From: Clostridiaceae bacterium
GTDB taxonomy: Bacteria > Bacillota > Clostridia > DSM-8532
Reading direction: 5' to 3'
NCBI GenBank assembly: GCA_012840245.1
Contig: DULR01000017.1
Span: 46,612-110,611 of the forward strand
Length of the DNA stretch: 64,000 nt
Part shown: positions 17,634 through 26,878 of the stretch, piece by piece
Position numbering within the stretch: the stretch's first letter is position 1
Layout of the letters: the number at the start of each line of letters is the position of its first letter
Translations under genes and position numbers: made by a program
Notes under the pieces: generated by a model
Told to the model about the DNA's origin: nothing
The model's input: the letters and a program-made list of their open reading frames with translations, nothing else
The model's database searches: none

Positions 17634-18659
17634 CTACTGATTATACCCAGGACAGGTCCGTCCCTGTGACAATTTGTTGTCAGAAGAACCGTCCCCGTTG
17701 ACTACATTGACCGGATTGCCCTGGAGGTATTGTTTTAAGTTGTTGACTGCTATATCCATCAGCCTTTGTCGGGCTTCTTTCGGAGCCCAGCCGAAATGGG
17801 GCGTTATAATGCAGTTATCACAGGTAAGGAGCGGATTATCGGGCGCTATAGGCTCTTTTGACACCACATCCACTGCTGCGGCATATACCTTTCCTGAATC
17901 AAGCGCTTCCTTCAGATCCTCCTCGACAATAAGCGGACCCCTTGCGGTATTTATTATGATAACCCCATCCTTCATTTTCTCAATGGTATCCTTATTGATG
18001 ATCCCTCTGGTCGAAGGTGAAAGGGGGCAATGGAGCGAAATGACATCAGCCTTTGCAAGGACTTCATCGAAACCCATCATCTTTATGTCATCAGTTTCAA
18101 GCGACTTGTCAGGATGCCTGCTATACGCAATGACCTTCATTCCGAATGCCACTGCAATTTTGGCTGTTGCCTGTCCTATCCTGCCAAAGCCTATTATGCC
18201 AAGAGTTTTGCCGGCAAGCTCTATAAGGGGATAATTCCAGAAGCAGAAATCATGGCTCCTGCTCCAGGCACCGGCTTTTACAGCGTCAGAATGAGCTCCC
18301 ACGTGATGGCATATTTCAAGAAGCAGTGCGAATACAAGCTGGGCGACCGATGCCGTGCTGTAACCAGGGATATTTGTCACCGTTACCCCCTTTTTCTTTG
18401 CCGCATTGATGTCAACTATATCATAACCTGTTGCCAGAACTCCGATGAACTTAATATTCGGGCAGGCATCAAGAGTATCCCTTGTTATTGGTGTCTTATT
18501 TGTGTAGATATACTCTGCATCGCCTATCCTTGAGACTATCTGATCGGCCGGTGTCCGGTCATAAACCTTAAGCTCGCCAAGAGCTTTCAGCCCGTCCCAG
18601 GGAATATCTCCCGGATTTGCGGCATAACCGTCCAAAACTACTATCTTTCTCATACCCAT
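17634..18659 (-). CDS. D-isomer-specific 2-hydroxyacid dehydrogenase
   Basis: 341 aa from the ATG at 18659 (AAAGGAG upstream). The open frame to 18776 crosses the terminator of the upstream gene and is rejected. The NAD-binding domain has GIIGFGRIGQATAKIA, the substrate loop NTARGPLIVEEDL with catalytic Arg, a Glu in SKEPIAPDNPL, and catalytic His in TPHFGWAPKEAR. Overall it resembles glycerate/hydroxypyruvate or D-lactate dehydrogenases. The exact substrate is unclear. The last roughly 20 codons (from GDGSSDNKLSQ) are encoded by a GGGGACGG-type repeat that has supplied a new stop codon, so the native C-terminus ended near VNVVN. It lies downstream of the GH9 gene but after that gene's terminator. 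Confidence 0.85.
   Translation of the reverse strand: MGMRKIVVLDGYAANPGDIPWDGLKALGELKVYDRTPADQIVSRIGDAEYIYTNKTPITRDTLDACPNIKFIGVLATGYDIVDINAAKKKGVTVTNIPGYSTASVAQLVFALLLEICHHVGAHSDAVKAGAWSRSHDFCFWNYPLIELAGKTLGIIGFGRIGQATAKIAVAFGMKVIAYSRHPDKSLETDDIKMMGFDEVLAKADVISLHCPLSPSTRGIINKDTIEKMKDGVIIINTARGPLIVEEDLKEALDSGKVYAAAVDVVSKEPIAPDNPLLTCDNCIITPHFGWAPKEARQRLMDIAVNNLKQYLQGNPVNVVNGDGSSDNKLSQGRTCPGYNQ
17649..17698. repeat. REP-like element inside the 3' end of the dehydrogenase gene
   Basis: GGGGACGGTTCTTCTGACAA pairs imperfectly with TTGTCACAGGGACGGACCTG, the same arm class (TTNTGACAA) as the element at 46187. It is read through as the last codons of the dehydrogenase. Confidence 0.7.
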
Positions 18660-18713
18660 ATATGATGCTCCTTTTAATAGCTGCAAAATCTGTACCCATA
18701 CGGGCGTATAAAA

Positions 18714-18749
18714 TACAGAAAGCCGATCAGACCATGATGGCTTTCTGTA
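18714..18749 (-). terminator. Terminator of the GH9 gene
   Basis: Leftward, TACAGAAAGCC and GGCTTTCTGTA form a perfect 11-bp stem with a 14-nt loop, followed by TTTTAT. It is 17 bp after the GH9 stop. Confidence 0.75.
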
Positions 18750-18765
18750 ACGCTTTTTTCTGTTT

Positions 18766-21516
18766 TCAGATTTCAAGCAGCTCTTTTATATTTCCATTTG
18801 GTATTATAACCCCAATATGCGCCTCGTTTTCATCAATTATTCTTCCCCTGATTGTAATTGAAACACTGCTGCCATTTGTTGGAGCAACCTCGATCCTTTC
18901 TTTTTCGAAAGAAATGTTGCTTCCCTTAAGATCAAGAACCAGTGCGCAATTGGTGACTGCCTCCAGCTCAACAGCAAGCTTGCCGCCTTCTCTTGATACA
19001 CTTTTCTTTACTATACTGAAGAAGTTTTTAAGGTCAAGGCTGTAATCTTCTCCGGGCACCAGTGTAATAGATTTTTTAAGGCTGCCGTAAGTGACCGTAT
19101 ATTTCCCCTGAGGAAGATCTGCCGAAAATTCTCCATTATCCCCGGCTTTTATGCTGGCGGTTTTCCCTGTGATCATGTTCAGGAATTCAACATTTTCGCA
19201 GGGACCTACTTTGCCTGTTACCTTTGCCGTTCCCGCCAGATCCGACATCAGCCACAGCCAGCGGGCAGATGGCTGCACCCATACTTCCTTGTAGTTGTAG
19301 CAGTTGTTTACCGGCCAGTACGGGATATCCTTTTCCCTGCTGGTCTGGATACCTACAGGAAGTGAACCGACCATATCTCCAGACATTGCCGTATACTGAG
19401 GTGCATAGTCATATCCTTCGCCGTACATCAGGCTCTGTGAGAAAGGATTGCGCCCCACGCACCACTGAAGCTGATACTGGCAAAGCTCCAGAAAAGAAGT
19501 GTTCCTTCTTATCCTTGCAAGGCTTGACAGGGCTTTGGCATCGGAAAGAATGAGTGAATTATTGCCCCTGAATACATACCAAACCGGAAATAGCCTTAAA
19601 TAGTATCCTTCCGATAGTCTCACGCCGTTTTCGACCTGTTCTCTATATGTTGGCGTATCCGATTCATCAATTTTATAAATCGATGCCGGAAACATGCCAT
19701 AAGGCCAGGTATACTCTGTTATTCTCATCAGATAATCTGAATAAAGGGCTATGCACCTGTACCAATCAGCCCAGTCCCGATGATTCGGGAATTCTGCCAA
19801 AAGCTCGGCAAGAGCCACCAGCGGTGCCTGGGATTGAGACAAGTGAGAATAGTGAAGAATCATGTCTTTATCTGGGTTCTCGTAGAAAAAGCCTGTTAAA
19901 GGTATGTCCCAATCAGGTGCTGTGATTTGCTGGCAGTTTATGATCATTTTTGCCTGTTCAAATGCTTTTTCGGCATACTTCATGTCCCCCGTCGCCCTGT
20001 AAAGCTCGACAGAGGCCAATGCCCCGGTCCCGTTAAGCTGTACGTCAGGATAATACCTGTGAGTCCTCGAATAATCTGACGCAGTCAGAGAGTCAATGGC
20101 AAACTGCCAGTCCTCCTTTGCGGCATTCAGGCAATAAAATGCGAGTACCGGATCCTCATCTTTAAGTACCATTGCCGCAATGGCTTCGGAGGCCGCCGTG
20201 TCGAAGTTGGCAAACGGGATATTCAAGGCCTTAAAGGTTATATCATCATAAGTTCCGATAATACCGTCAGTCCAGAAATCCATCGTAGCCCAGACCGATC
20301 TGTACCCGTCACCGAAACGGGTCTTCAGGATCCAGTCCAATCCCCATTTCCCTTCTTCAATAAGCTTTTCATACAGCTCAGGATCACTTTCCTTTACTCT
20401 TCTTGCCAGATGGAACATGGCATATGTCGCTTCGGTGGTATTTCCCACTCCCTGCGACAGATCACCTGCGTCATGCCATCCTCCGTTGATGATGATCTTC
20501 TTGTCGCCATGTTCACACTGCCAGTCGCGATGGCAGTTGCCGTGGATCCCGGGCACAACAAATCCGCATCTTTCACAGAAGAAGAAGTTAATTGTTTTCC
20601 AGATAGTTCCGCGCCAGATGTTTTTATCGATGCGGAATGGCTGGGTTTCCACATCGCCCGCTCTGATGATAAAGCTGCCTTCATCATCAAGCTCTGTAAA
20701 ATCCATAAACTGAAATTCGCCTATATGGCTCTTTTTTATTTCAATAGGCTTTGTAAGGACCGTCTCGTTCGTATCGGTATTTATAACCGAAAACTCCGAT
20801 GCTTTAATACCGCTTGCGATGGCATTTTTTACAGAGCCGGCCTGATACCCGGTATGGCTGTATGATATGCGTCCCGGAGCAACGCCCCAGCCTTCATAAT
20901 AGTCGGCTTCCACCTTCTGAAGCTCAAGCCTGTCGATATCGAAAATGACCGTATCGGTGGCCCCCGGTTCATTTCCCTGCATGCGGTAAATTATATCTAC
21001 TGCTGTGACCTTATCCCTTGGAAGGCTTGCGATCTCCCAGACGACATGATTCCACTGATCGGGCTTGAGCAGGAAGAAATGCAGTCCTTCTCTCTCATAA
21101 GAATCCGGGATCTTAATCTCTCCGTCATTGTGCAGGACCACATACATCGATATGACCCTGAAACCCGGCAGAGTGGGATATACCCAGAACGAGAGTCGGT
21201 TATATGCTCTCCAGTCCTCTCCGTTGAACACCCTTCTTGCCACGGCTTCACCAAAAGGCCTTCCGTAGCTGGCCCGATCCTCCGGATCCCTGTCAACCTT
21301 CCGTTTTGTTTTTGAAATGAGCCTTAAGCTTTTTTCGCCATCTACAGAGCGTTCGCTCGTAAAGGTCATTTCCCCGACCCCGATATGCTGCCAGGTCGCG
21401 CTGTCCTCCATGCTGTCAAGCAAAACAGACCCGATGACCGGCTTGTTCTCCCATCTGTATCTGGCTGTTCTGCTTTCGTCGATCCTGATCGGAAAACTAT
21501 TGAATGATTCCTGCAT
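18766..21516 (-). CDS. GH9 family glycoside hydrolase without signal peptide
   Basis: 916 aa from the ATG at 21516 (AAAGGAG 9 nt upstream). The N-terminus (MQESFNSFPIRIDESRTARY) is hydrophilic, so no secretion signal is seen. Order: beta-sandwich module (about 30-205), Ig-like cellulase N-terminal domain (about 215-305), (alpha/alpha)6 catalytic domain (about 315-770), then C-terminal beta domains including a peptidase-regulatory-like segment (GKYTVTYGSLKKSI). Catalytic features are GGWHDAGD (nucleophile-activating Asp pair), CVGRNPFSQS and the Glu in NYKEVWVQP. A Cys/His cluster (CERCG...GNCHRDWQCEHG) resembles the zinc site of several GH9 enzymes. A cytoplasmic GH9 could process imported oligosaccharides, like exo-glucosaminidases of this family. 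Endoglucanase activity is less likely without export. Confidence 0.85.
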   Translation of the reverse strand: MQESFNSFPIRIDESRTARYRWENKPVIGSVLLDSMEDSATWQHIGVGEMTFTSERSVDGEKSLRLISKTKRKVDRDPEDRASYGRPFGEAVARRVFNGEDWRAYNRLSFWVYPTLPGFRVISMYVVLHNDGEIKIPDSYEREGLHFFLLKPDQWNHVVWEIASLPRDKVTAVDIIYRMQGNEPGATDTVIFDIDRLELQKVEADYYEGWGVAPGRISYSHTGYQAGSVKNAIASGIKASEFSVINTDTNETVLTKPIEIKKSHIGEFQFMDFTELDDEGSFIIRAGDVETQPFRIDKNIWRGTIWKTINFFFCERCGFVVPGIHGNCHRDWQCEHGDKKIIINGGWHDAGDLSQGVGNTTEATYAMFHLARRVKESDPELYEKLIEEGKWGLDWILKTRFGDGYRSVWATMDFWTDGIIGTYDDITFKALNIPFANFDTAASEAIAAMVLKDEDPVLAFYCLNAAKEDWQFAIDSLTASDYSRTHRYYPDVQLNGTGALASVELYRATGDMKYAEKAFEQAKMIINCQQITAPDWDIPLTGFFYENPDKDMILHYSHLSQSQAPLVALAELLAEFPNHRDWADWYRCIALYSDYLMRITEYTWPYGMFPASIYKIDESDTPTYREQVENGVRLSEGYYLRLFPVWYVFRGNNSLILSDAKALSSLARIRRNTSFLELCQYQLQWCVGRNPFSQSLMYGEGYDYAPQYTAMSGDMVGSLPVGIQTSREKDIPYWPVNNCYNYKEVWVQPSARWLWLMSDLAGTAKVTGKVGPCENVEFLNMITGKTASIKAGDNGEFSADLPQGKYTVTYGSLKKSITLVPGEDYSLDLKNFFSIVKKSVSREGGKLAVELEAVTNCALVLDLKGSNISFEKERIEVAPTNGSSVSITIRGRIIDENEAHIGVIIPNGNIKELLEI

Positions 21517-21560
21517 CGCTGTTTCTCCTTTTTTTTTAATTATCAATTCTTACAGCAAAA

Positions 21561-21584
21561 CACCGAGGAAACATTCCCTCGGCA
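21561..21584 (-). terminator. Possible terminator after the YjfB-like gene
   Basis: Leftward, CCGAGGGAATGTTTCCTCGG forms a 6-bp GC-rich stem, followed by TGTTTTG. It lies 40 bp after the gene end. The T run is weak. Confidence 0.45.
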
Positions 21585-21624
21585 TGGCTAATAAAGGTTA
21601 TTATACTTATTAATGACCCATCGG

Positions 21625-21801
21625 TTAGATCCTTATGTCCACATTCTGTCCCAGGTGTGGCGTAACGCTTTGCTCAAGGGCTTTCAGCATGTCCTGGGCA
21701 AGTGTTTCGGCGCTTGTCATTGCTTTTTTCAGCACCAGGATCCCCGCTTTCTGAAGCAGTCCTGCCTGGTGCATCGATGAAGCCACTGCCGCTATATCCA
21801 T
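21625..21801 (-). CDS. Small YjfB-type protein
   Basis: 58 aa from the ATG at 21801, chosen because AGGAGC lies 8 bases upstream. The longer frame to 21840 has no site. MDIAAVASSMHQAGLLQKAGILVLKKAM... ending PHLGQNVDIRI matches my recollection of the YjfB family of short helical proteins sometimes labelled putative motility proteins. There is no signal peptide or membrane segment. It lies 68 bp downstream of the Gfo/Idh gene in the same direction. No flagellar genes are nearby, so the role is unknown. Confidence 0.7.
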   Translation of the reverse strand: MDIAAVASSMHQAGLLQKAGILVLKKAMTSAETLAQDMLKALEQSVTPHLGQNVDIRI

Positions 21802-21869
21802 AATATCAGCTCCTATACAATATACATACCCTGATATCAAAGAGCTAAACCGGAATCTGCATTATTGCT

Positions 21870-22970
21870 TCAGACCTCAACCGCAGTTGAGACCGAGTTG
21901 TCAATGACTTCCTGAGCAGTGACCTCACTGCCCACTTTATCCGAAAGGTACAGGCCTTCCTGTATCAGCATGGTACAAAGTGCCAGCTCCGCAGTAGGAA
22001 GCAGCGGTACCTCACCCTTGAGAGCAGCGATCCAATGGGCTTGTGAGGAGCTGTAAGCATACTCGTCTTCAATGGTGTTCATCCATCTGAAGTTCATATT
22101 TTCAAGATTTCCGGTGCAATCAAGATCGACATCGCATATGGTGGTGTGGTAGCTGAAGGGCTTCAGCCTTATTCCTCCCTTGCTTCCCATCAGCGAGCTG
22201 GATTCCATATTTCCCATATGCACAGCCCATGACTCGAAGATATCCATCGTTATTCCGTTGCTGAATCTGACAAAACCCAGACCGAGTTCTTCTACATCGT
22301 AACCGCTCTGTTTTCTTCTTCCCTCATGCATATCGGTTTCCTGATATAACTTGCCCGAAATCGTCTGCGGCTGAGGCATACCCATCAGATAAAGAAGCTG
22401 GGAAATGTGATATACGGCCATGTCATAAATGGCTCCGCCCCCGGCATACTTTTTCTGAACGAATTTCTCAGTCCCATAACCGTCCACGTATGGCCTTCCA
22501 CGCCGCCTGAAGCCAACTGAACGGGCATGATATATCCGGCCTAATGCCCCGCCGTCGATCAGTCTTCTGGCTGCTCTCGTCTCTGGCGTGTACAGACTGC
22601 TGAGCTGGATATGAAGCATCTTTCCGTATTGTTTCGCAGCCCCCACCATTTTGGCTCCGTCGGCATAGGAGCCTGCCAGAGGTTTTTCGCAGTATACATG
22701 TTTACCTTCCCTGAACGCATCTATGGTAACCGGCATATGCAGGTTATTGTGCAGGCATACATCGACAGCAACGATATCATCACGTTTCAGAAGTTCTCTG
22801 TAATCAGTATAAATATGAGGTATGTCCCATTTTTGAGCTACCATTTTCAGATTATCCTCATTCAAAGCACAAATGGCCGTGACCTCCGCGTCAGGGATAT
22901 CCCTGTACATTTCCAGGTGCGCTTTTGCTATTTGTCCGGCTCCGATGATTCCGATCCTGACCTTGTCCAT
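21870..22970 (-). CDS. Gfo/Idh/MocA family oxidoreductase
   Basis: 366 aa from the ATG at 22970 (AAGGAG 9 nt upstream). The N-terminal Rossmann domain has GIIGAGQIAKAHLEMY, followed by EKPLAGSYADG, the family signature with the conserved Lys-Pro. The C-terminal alpha/beta domain carries GGAIYDMAVYHISQLLYLMG, with the conserved Asp and His of the active site. Members oxidise or reduce sugars, inositols or sugar amines using NAD(P). The neighbouring GH9 suggests a sugar substrate. The exact one cannot be read. Confidence 0.85.
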   Translation of the reverse strand: MDKVRIGIIGAGQIAKAHLEMYRDIPDAEVTAICALNEDNLKMVAQKWDIPHIYTDYRELLKRDDIVAVDVCLHNNLHMPVTIDAFREGKHVYCEKPLAGSYADGAKMVGAAKQYGKMLHIQLSSLYTPETRAARRLIDGGALGRIYHARSVGFRRRGRPYVDGYGTEKFVQKKYAGGGAIYDMAVYHISQLLYLMGMPQPQTISGKLYQETDMHEGRRKQSGYDVEELGLGFVRFSNGITMDIFESWAVHMGNMESSSLMGSKGGIRLKPFSYHTTICDVDLDCTGNLENMNFRWMNTIEDEYAYSSSQAHWIAALKGEVPLLPTAELALCTMLIQEGLYLSDKVGSEVTAQEVIDNSVSTAVEV

Positions 22971-23229
22971 ATCATACATCTCCTTGAATATTAATATGAT
23001 TGTTTCGGGGGTTTGCGGGTCCATTCATACAGTGATAATATACCACGAAAAACTATGCGCAATCTTTTATCTTCAGAACCTGCTTTTATGAACAGCATCA
23101 GGCTGCCTTCCGATATGAACAATATTTCCCCATGACCGGTCTGAATTAAGGTAAAAAATAAAGAATTCAGCTATAATGAAAAATCATGTATAATAAAATA
23201 AACCCCAAAGAACAGGAGGTATAGCGGTT

Positions 23230-24591
23230 ATGAAAACGGACAGCACCAACTATGACTGGATTGCTCCTTTAGCAGATTTAGTCATAGAATGCAGTATCAT
23301 CAACCCTGAGCTTTACAGTAAATACGACGTAAAGAGAGGGCTTCGCGATATAAGCGGCAGAGGTGTGCTTGCAGGACTCACTGAGATCGGTGAAGTCCAC
23401 TCCTATATAATCGACGAGAATGAAATGATCCCATGCCCCGGCAAGCTCTATTACCGGGGATATGACATCGAAGAGATCGTTCAGGGCTTTATGTCGGAAA
23501 ACAGGTTCGGATTCGAAGAAACCTGCTATCTGCTGCTTTTCGGGGATCTGCCAGGTAAAGAAAAGCTTCAGGAATTCGAGAAGAATCTGGGCAGGCTAAG
23601 AAAGCTTCCTCCGGATTTTACCCGCGATATCATCATGAAAGCTCCCAGCAGGGATCTTATGAATGCTCTGGCAAGATGTGTCCTTGCCTTATACAGCTTC
23701 GATGACAAAGCTGATGACAATTCCATACCAAATGTGCTGAGACAGTGTCTTGAAATGATCGCTTATTTCCCGTTGCTGGCTGTTTACGGATATCAGGCAT
23801 ATACCCACTATTTAAAAAAGAACAGCCTGTTCATCCATAGTCCGAAGCCTGAGCTCAGTACCGCCGAAAATATCCTTCACATGCTGAGGCCTGACAGCAA
23901 ATATACAAGACTTGAAGCTGAGCTTCTCGACCTTGCTCTGGTCCTCCATGCCGAGCATGGCGGAGGAAACAACTCTACATTTACGGCACACGTTGTGACC
24001 TCCACCGGTACCGACACATATTCGGTCATGGCAGCGGCACTGGGTTCGCTGAAAGGTCCAAGGCACGGCGGAGCCAACATAAAGGTCGTCCAGATGTTCG
24101 ATGATATCAAGGAAAATATAAAGGATTGGGACGATGACGAGGAAATAGCAAATTATCTTGAAAAACTCCTTAAAAAAGAGGCCTTTGACCGTTCCGGCCT
24201 GATTTATGGTATGGGTCATGCGGTTTACTCGTTGTCAGATCCGAGAGCCGAAATATTCAAACGCCATGTCGGAGACCTGGCACATCACAAGGGACTGGAT
24301 AAGGAATTCAAGCTCTATTCGAAGATAGAGACACTGGCACCCGAAGTAATAGCCAGACACCGCAAAATCTACAAGGGAGTCAGCGCCAATATCGACTTCT
24401 ATTCAGGCTTCGTATATCGCATGCTGGGAATTCCCGAGGAGCTTTTCACTCCTGTATTTGCCATTGCCAGAGTCGCAGGCTGGAGTGCTCACAGGATCGA
24501 GGAGCTTGTAAATAACGGCAAGATAATCCGTCCGGCTTACAAGAGCATCACTCCAAGGCGCGGCTATATACCTATGGAGAACAGAAAGTAG
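23230..24591 (+). CDS. gltA: Citrate synthase
   Basis: 453 aa, ATG preceded by AGGAGGT. It catalyses condensation of acetyl-CoA and oxaloacetate to citrate. Active-site elements are HAEHGGGNNSTFT (His), GSLKGPRHGGAN (His) and SANIDFYSGFVYRMLGIP (Asp), plus MGHAVYSLSDPRA for substrate binding. Length and a long N-terminal section before PGKLYYRGYDIEEI match the clostridial long-type Si-citrate synthases. It is monocistronic; TATAAT boxes lie at about 23181-23198, but the -35 is poor. Aconitase and isocitrate dehydrogenase are not in the window. It probably supplies 2-oxoglutarate for glutamate, consistent with gdhA elsewhere in the window. Confidence 0.92.
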   Translation: MKTDSTNYDWIAPLADLVIECSIINPELYSKYDVKRGLRDISGRGVLAGLTEIGEVHSYIIDENEMIPCPGKLYYRGYDIEEIVQGFMSENRFGFEETCYLLLFGDLPGKEKLQEFEKNLGRLRKLPPDFTRDIIMKAPSRDLMNALARCVLALYSFDDKADDNSIPNVLRQCLEMIAYFPLLAVYGYQAYTHYLKKNSLFIHSPKPELSTAENILHMLRPDSKYTRLEAELLDLALVLHAEHGGGNNSTFTAHVVTSTGTDTYSVMAAALGSLKGPRHGGANIKVVQMFDDIKENIKDWDDDEEIANYLEKLLKKEAFDRSGLIYGMGHAVYSLSDPRAEIFKRHVGDLAHHKGLDKEFKLYSKIETLAPEVIARHRKIYKGVSANIDFYSGFVYRMLGIPEELFTPVFAIARVAGWSAHRIEELVNNGKIIRPAYKSITPRRGYIPMENRK

Positions 24592-24593
24592 AT

Positions 24594-24706
24594 ACAGGGG
24601 ACGGTTCCTCTGTGCACGTTATACACCCCGGAAGGTTTTGTATCTGCAAAAATTCCGGGGTGTTTTTATTTCGTCTGAAACAGTGCACAGAGGAACCGTC
24701 CCCTGT
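24594..24706. repeat. Inverted REP pair enclosing a terminator
   Basis: ACAGGGGACGGTTCCTCTGT-GCAC (24594-24617) and its perfect 24-bp reverse complement (24683-24706) flank the citrate synthase terminator. Together they could form a cruciform with a hairpin in its loop between the convergent citrate synthase and glycosyltransferase genes. Confidence 0.8.
24623..24668 (+). terminator. Citrate synthase terminator
   Basis: ACACCCCGGAA and TTCCGGGGTGT form a perfect 11-bp stem with a 19-nt loop, followed by TTTTATTT. Confidence 0.85.
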
Positions 24707-24711
24707 GCTGT

Positions 24712-25647
24712 TTATACGGCCAGATAATGGGTGTCGGGCGTATATTCCCGCGGAAGGAATCCGGCGTTGAACCAGGGAAAATGCACCCGCATCTCGTTCA
24801 TAACATTGACCAGTGTATAGACGTAAGGCTTGTATATCATATTGAGCACCATTTCATCGTCAATATGGTAATACCAGTTGATATTGAACTCATTCCGGCT
24901 TATGATGGTAAGTCCCGAGAAATGGTAGAAAATGAGCGGTCCCCCCTCTATATAGACTTTGCCGTCGTTGATGGAAACGGTATAGTTTTGAATATTCCAT
25001 AAAGCGGCATTGACTCCCGGATTACGGACGACATGAACATTCGGGAATTCATCAGGCCAGCTTTCGACATATCTTTGATCGCCGAAAATCTTGCGGACCG
25101 GGTCCTCCTTTATGGGACAGTACTCCAGACACTGATTCTTCCATTTCGAGACGGCTTTATATGCGGTATTGTCATTTTTGCATCCTACAAAACCTGTATT
25201 GAATATGCCCGTTGAGCAGTAGTATTTCAGAAATTCCCTTGAATTTCTGTGATGAGTCAGATACAGCGAAGCGTCCGGGTTCTCCAGGAAAATATGATCA
25301 GGACTTTCGTAGAAGAAAAGGTCGGCATCCAGATGGGCAAAATATTCGCAGTCCGAATACCTTTCCATGATGTATTGCAATGCAACCGGCTTCAGAGTCC
25401 AGCAAAATGCCTGAAAAGGCCTGTCACTCTTTGCTTTTTCAAGCATGACGCTGTCAACTTCCATGAGCATTATAGGCACAACCTCTTCGATGCTGATTTT
25501 ATTGAGGATATGCCAGACTATTTCATCAACACACAGTGTATATATTTTGAAATCCCTCGAGGTGTTCCTCAGGGATGAAACCAGCGCAAGATATTTAAAA
25601 AAATGATCCTGTGAAACCACTGTTGAAAAATGATATCTACTCATCAT
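24712..25647 (-). CDS. GT8-like nucleotide-sugar glycosyltransferase
   Basis: 311 aa from the ATG at 25647 (GGAAAAGG about 6 nt upstream, inside the upstream gene; neighbouring ATGs at 25644 and 25653 are alternatives). The gene overlaps the GT2 gene by 11 bp. A D-x-D motif in EYFAHLDADLFFYES at about 105 is the metal and nucleotide-sugar site of GT-A enzymes. LKPVALQYIMERY before it and FGDQRYVESWP plus YHFSGL near the C-terminus are typical of GT8-like and related transferases that act on cell-surface glycans. The last gene of a four-gene CDP-sugar operon. Donor and acceptor are unknown. Confidence 0.7.
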   Translation of the reverse strand: MMSRYHFSTVVSQDHFFKYLALVSSLRNTSRDFKIYTLCVDEIVWHILNKISIEEVVPIMLMEVDSVMLEKAKSDRPFQAFCWTLKPVALQYIMERYSDCEYFAHLDADLFFYESPDHIFLENPDASLYLTHHRNSREFLKYYCSTGIFNTGFVGCKNDNTAYKAVSKWKNQCLEYCPIKEDPVRKIFGDQRYVESWPDEFPNVHVVRNPGVNAALWNIQNYTVSINDGKVYIEGGPLIFYHFSGLTIISRNEFNINWYYHIDDEMVLNMIYKPYVYTLVNVMNEMRVHFPWFNAGFLPREYTPDTHYLAV

Positions 25648-26878
25648 TATCATCCTTTTCCTTCCTGTTTGCATCAAGTATCATTTGAAAATCAATGCCC
25701 AACGCCATTTTCATCATTGCTGAAAGCTGTTTGATAAAATCTTCTGATCCCTCTTCCCTTTCGAGCTTCAATACCTTTTGCACGTAATGGTCCAGCTTTT
25801 GAACCACCTTAAGAAAAACCCTTCTGCTGTCTTCCTCTGCCGGCAGGAAGAACCGTCTTCTCAGAACCTGCAGAACCTCGAGGAACAGTTCCAGTACATC
25901 GTGGTATTGGCTTTTCGGAAGCAGATGATCTATGTCCCGGGCTATCCTGTTGAGCTGCTCCGGGTCGATGTTGAGGGTGTCGCTCATACAGACGAGGGGA
26001 ACGTCTATAAAATAAATATTGTTGTATTTTTCGCACATGAAGTTTATGTTGATCAGCAGATCATCGCCCTTGTAATTTGCAGGATGCTCCTGATGAAGAC
26101 TTATGATGTCGTCTGCTATGACGAACCTGCAGCCCGATTTATAAAGCCGCACTCCCAGGTCATAATCCTCATATCCGTAGCGAACGATATTGTTGTCGAA
26201 CATGCCCACATCAATGACCTTTTGGCGTTCCACAGAAAGATTGTTGGTTATGCAGAAGCGCCACGGCAGGTGATAGCCTTTAAGATCGCGTCCGTATTTT
26301 TTTACTATTCGCTTAAGATCGTTTATGAAGCCAAAATCCAGGTCAAAGCTATAGGACGAAAGGTCCTCGTTCCTGATTTGTTCCTCAGTCAGAAGAGGGT
26401 ACTCATCCCAGTACAGGGATAGCCTTTTCATATTCAGTCTTTCTCTTAACTTTTCAAAGTTGTTTATCTGATCGGGACTAAATCCGCTGTAGTAATGTGT
26501 GAATATCCTTCGCCAAAAAAGGCCGCAGACCACTGTACCAGGTCTTTTATGCTCCTCCAGGTGCCGTTTTATAAAATCCTTCGTGGCAAGCATGTCGCTG
26601 TCGTGGAATATGAGGATATCCCCTTCGGCGTTTTTGACCCCTTCATTCCTGCCCCGTGCTATACCCCTGTTTTCGTCTATCCTGAATATCTTCATGGGAT
26701 ATTTGAGCCGGAATGACTTAAGCATTTCCATGGTATTATCCTTTGATCCGTTGTCAATAACTATGACCTCGACGTCATCTCCCTCATAGCTCTGATTGTT
26801 CAGTGCCACCAGATTCAGATAAAGCCTCTGTCTTGCGTTGTAGGATGGAATGATAATACTTGCCTTCACTTTTCTCAT
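25637..26878 (-). CDS. GT2 family glycosyltransferase
   Basis: 413 aa from the ATG at 26878, which overlaps the stop of the upstream dehydratase gene (ATGA). GGGAAGG lies just upstream. The N-terminal GT-A domain has [13 protein letters not shown], the [10 protein letters not shown] motif and HDSDM as the D-x-D equivalent. [18 protein letters not shown] is the ED-x acceptor-site motif. Residues about 300-413 form a Lys/Glu-rich helical tail of unknown role. It has no membrane segments, so it is a cytoplasmic enzyme of polysaccharide or glycoprotein assembly, working with the CDP-sugar made by the two preceding genes. Confidence 0.85.
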   Translation of the reverse strand: MRKVKASIIIPSYNARQRLYLNLVALNNQSYEGDDVEVIVIDNGSKDNTMEMLKSFRLKYPMKIFRIDENRGIARGRNEGVKNAEGDILIFHDSDMLATKDFIKRHLEEHKRPGTVVCGLFWRRIFTHYYSGFSPDQINNFEKLRERLNMKRLSLYWDEYPLLTEEQIRNEDLSSYSFDLDFGFINDLKRIVKKYGRDLKGYHLPWRFCITNNLSVERQKVIDVGMFDNNIVRYGYEDYDLGVRLYKSGCRFVIADDIISLHQEHPANYKGDDLLININFMCEKYNNIYFIDVPLVCMSDTLNIDPEQLNRIARDIDHLLPKSQYHDVLELFLEVLQVLRRRFFLPAEEDSRRVFLKVVQKLDHYVQKVLKLEREEGSEDFIKQLSAMMKMALGIDFQMILDANRKEKDDNDE

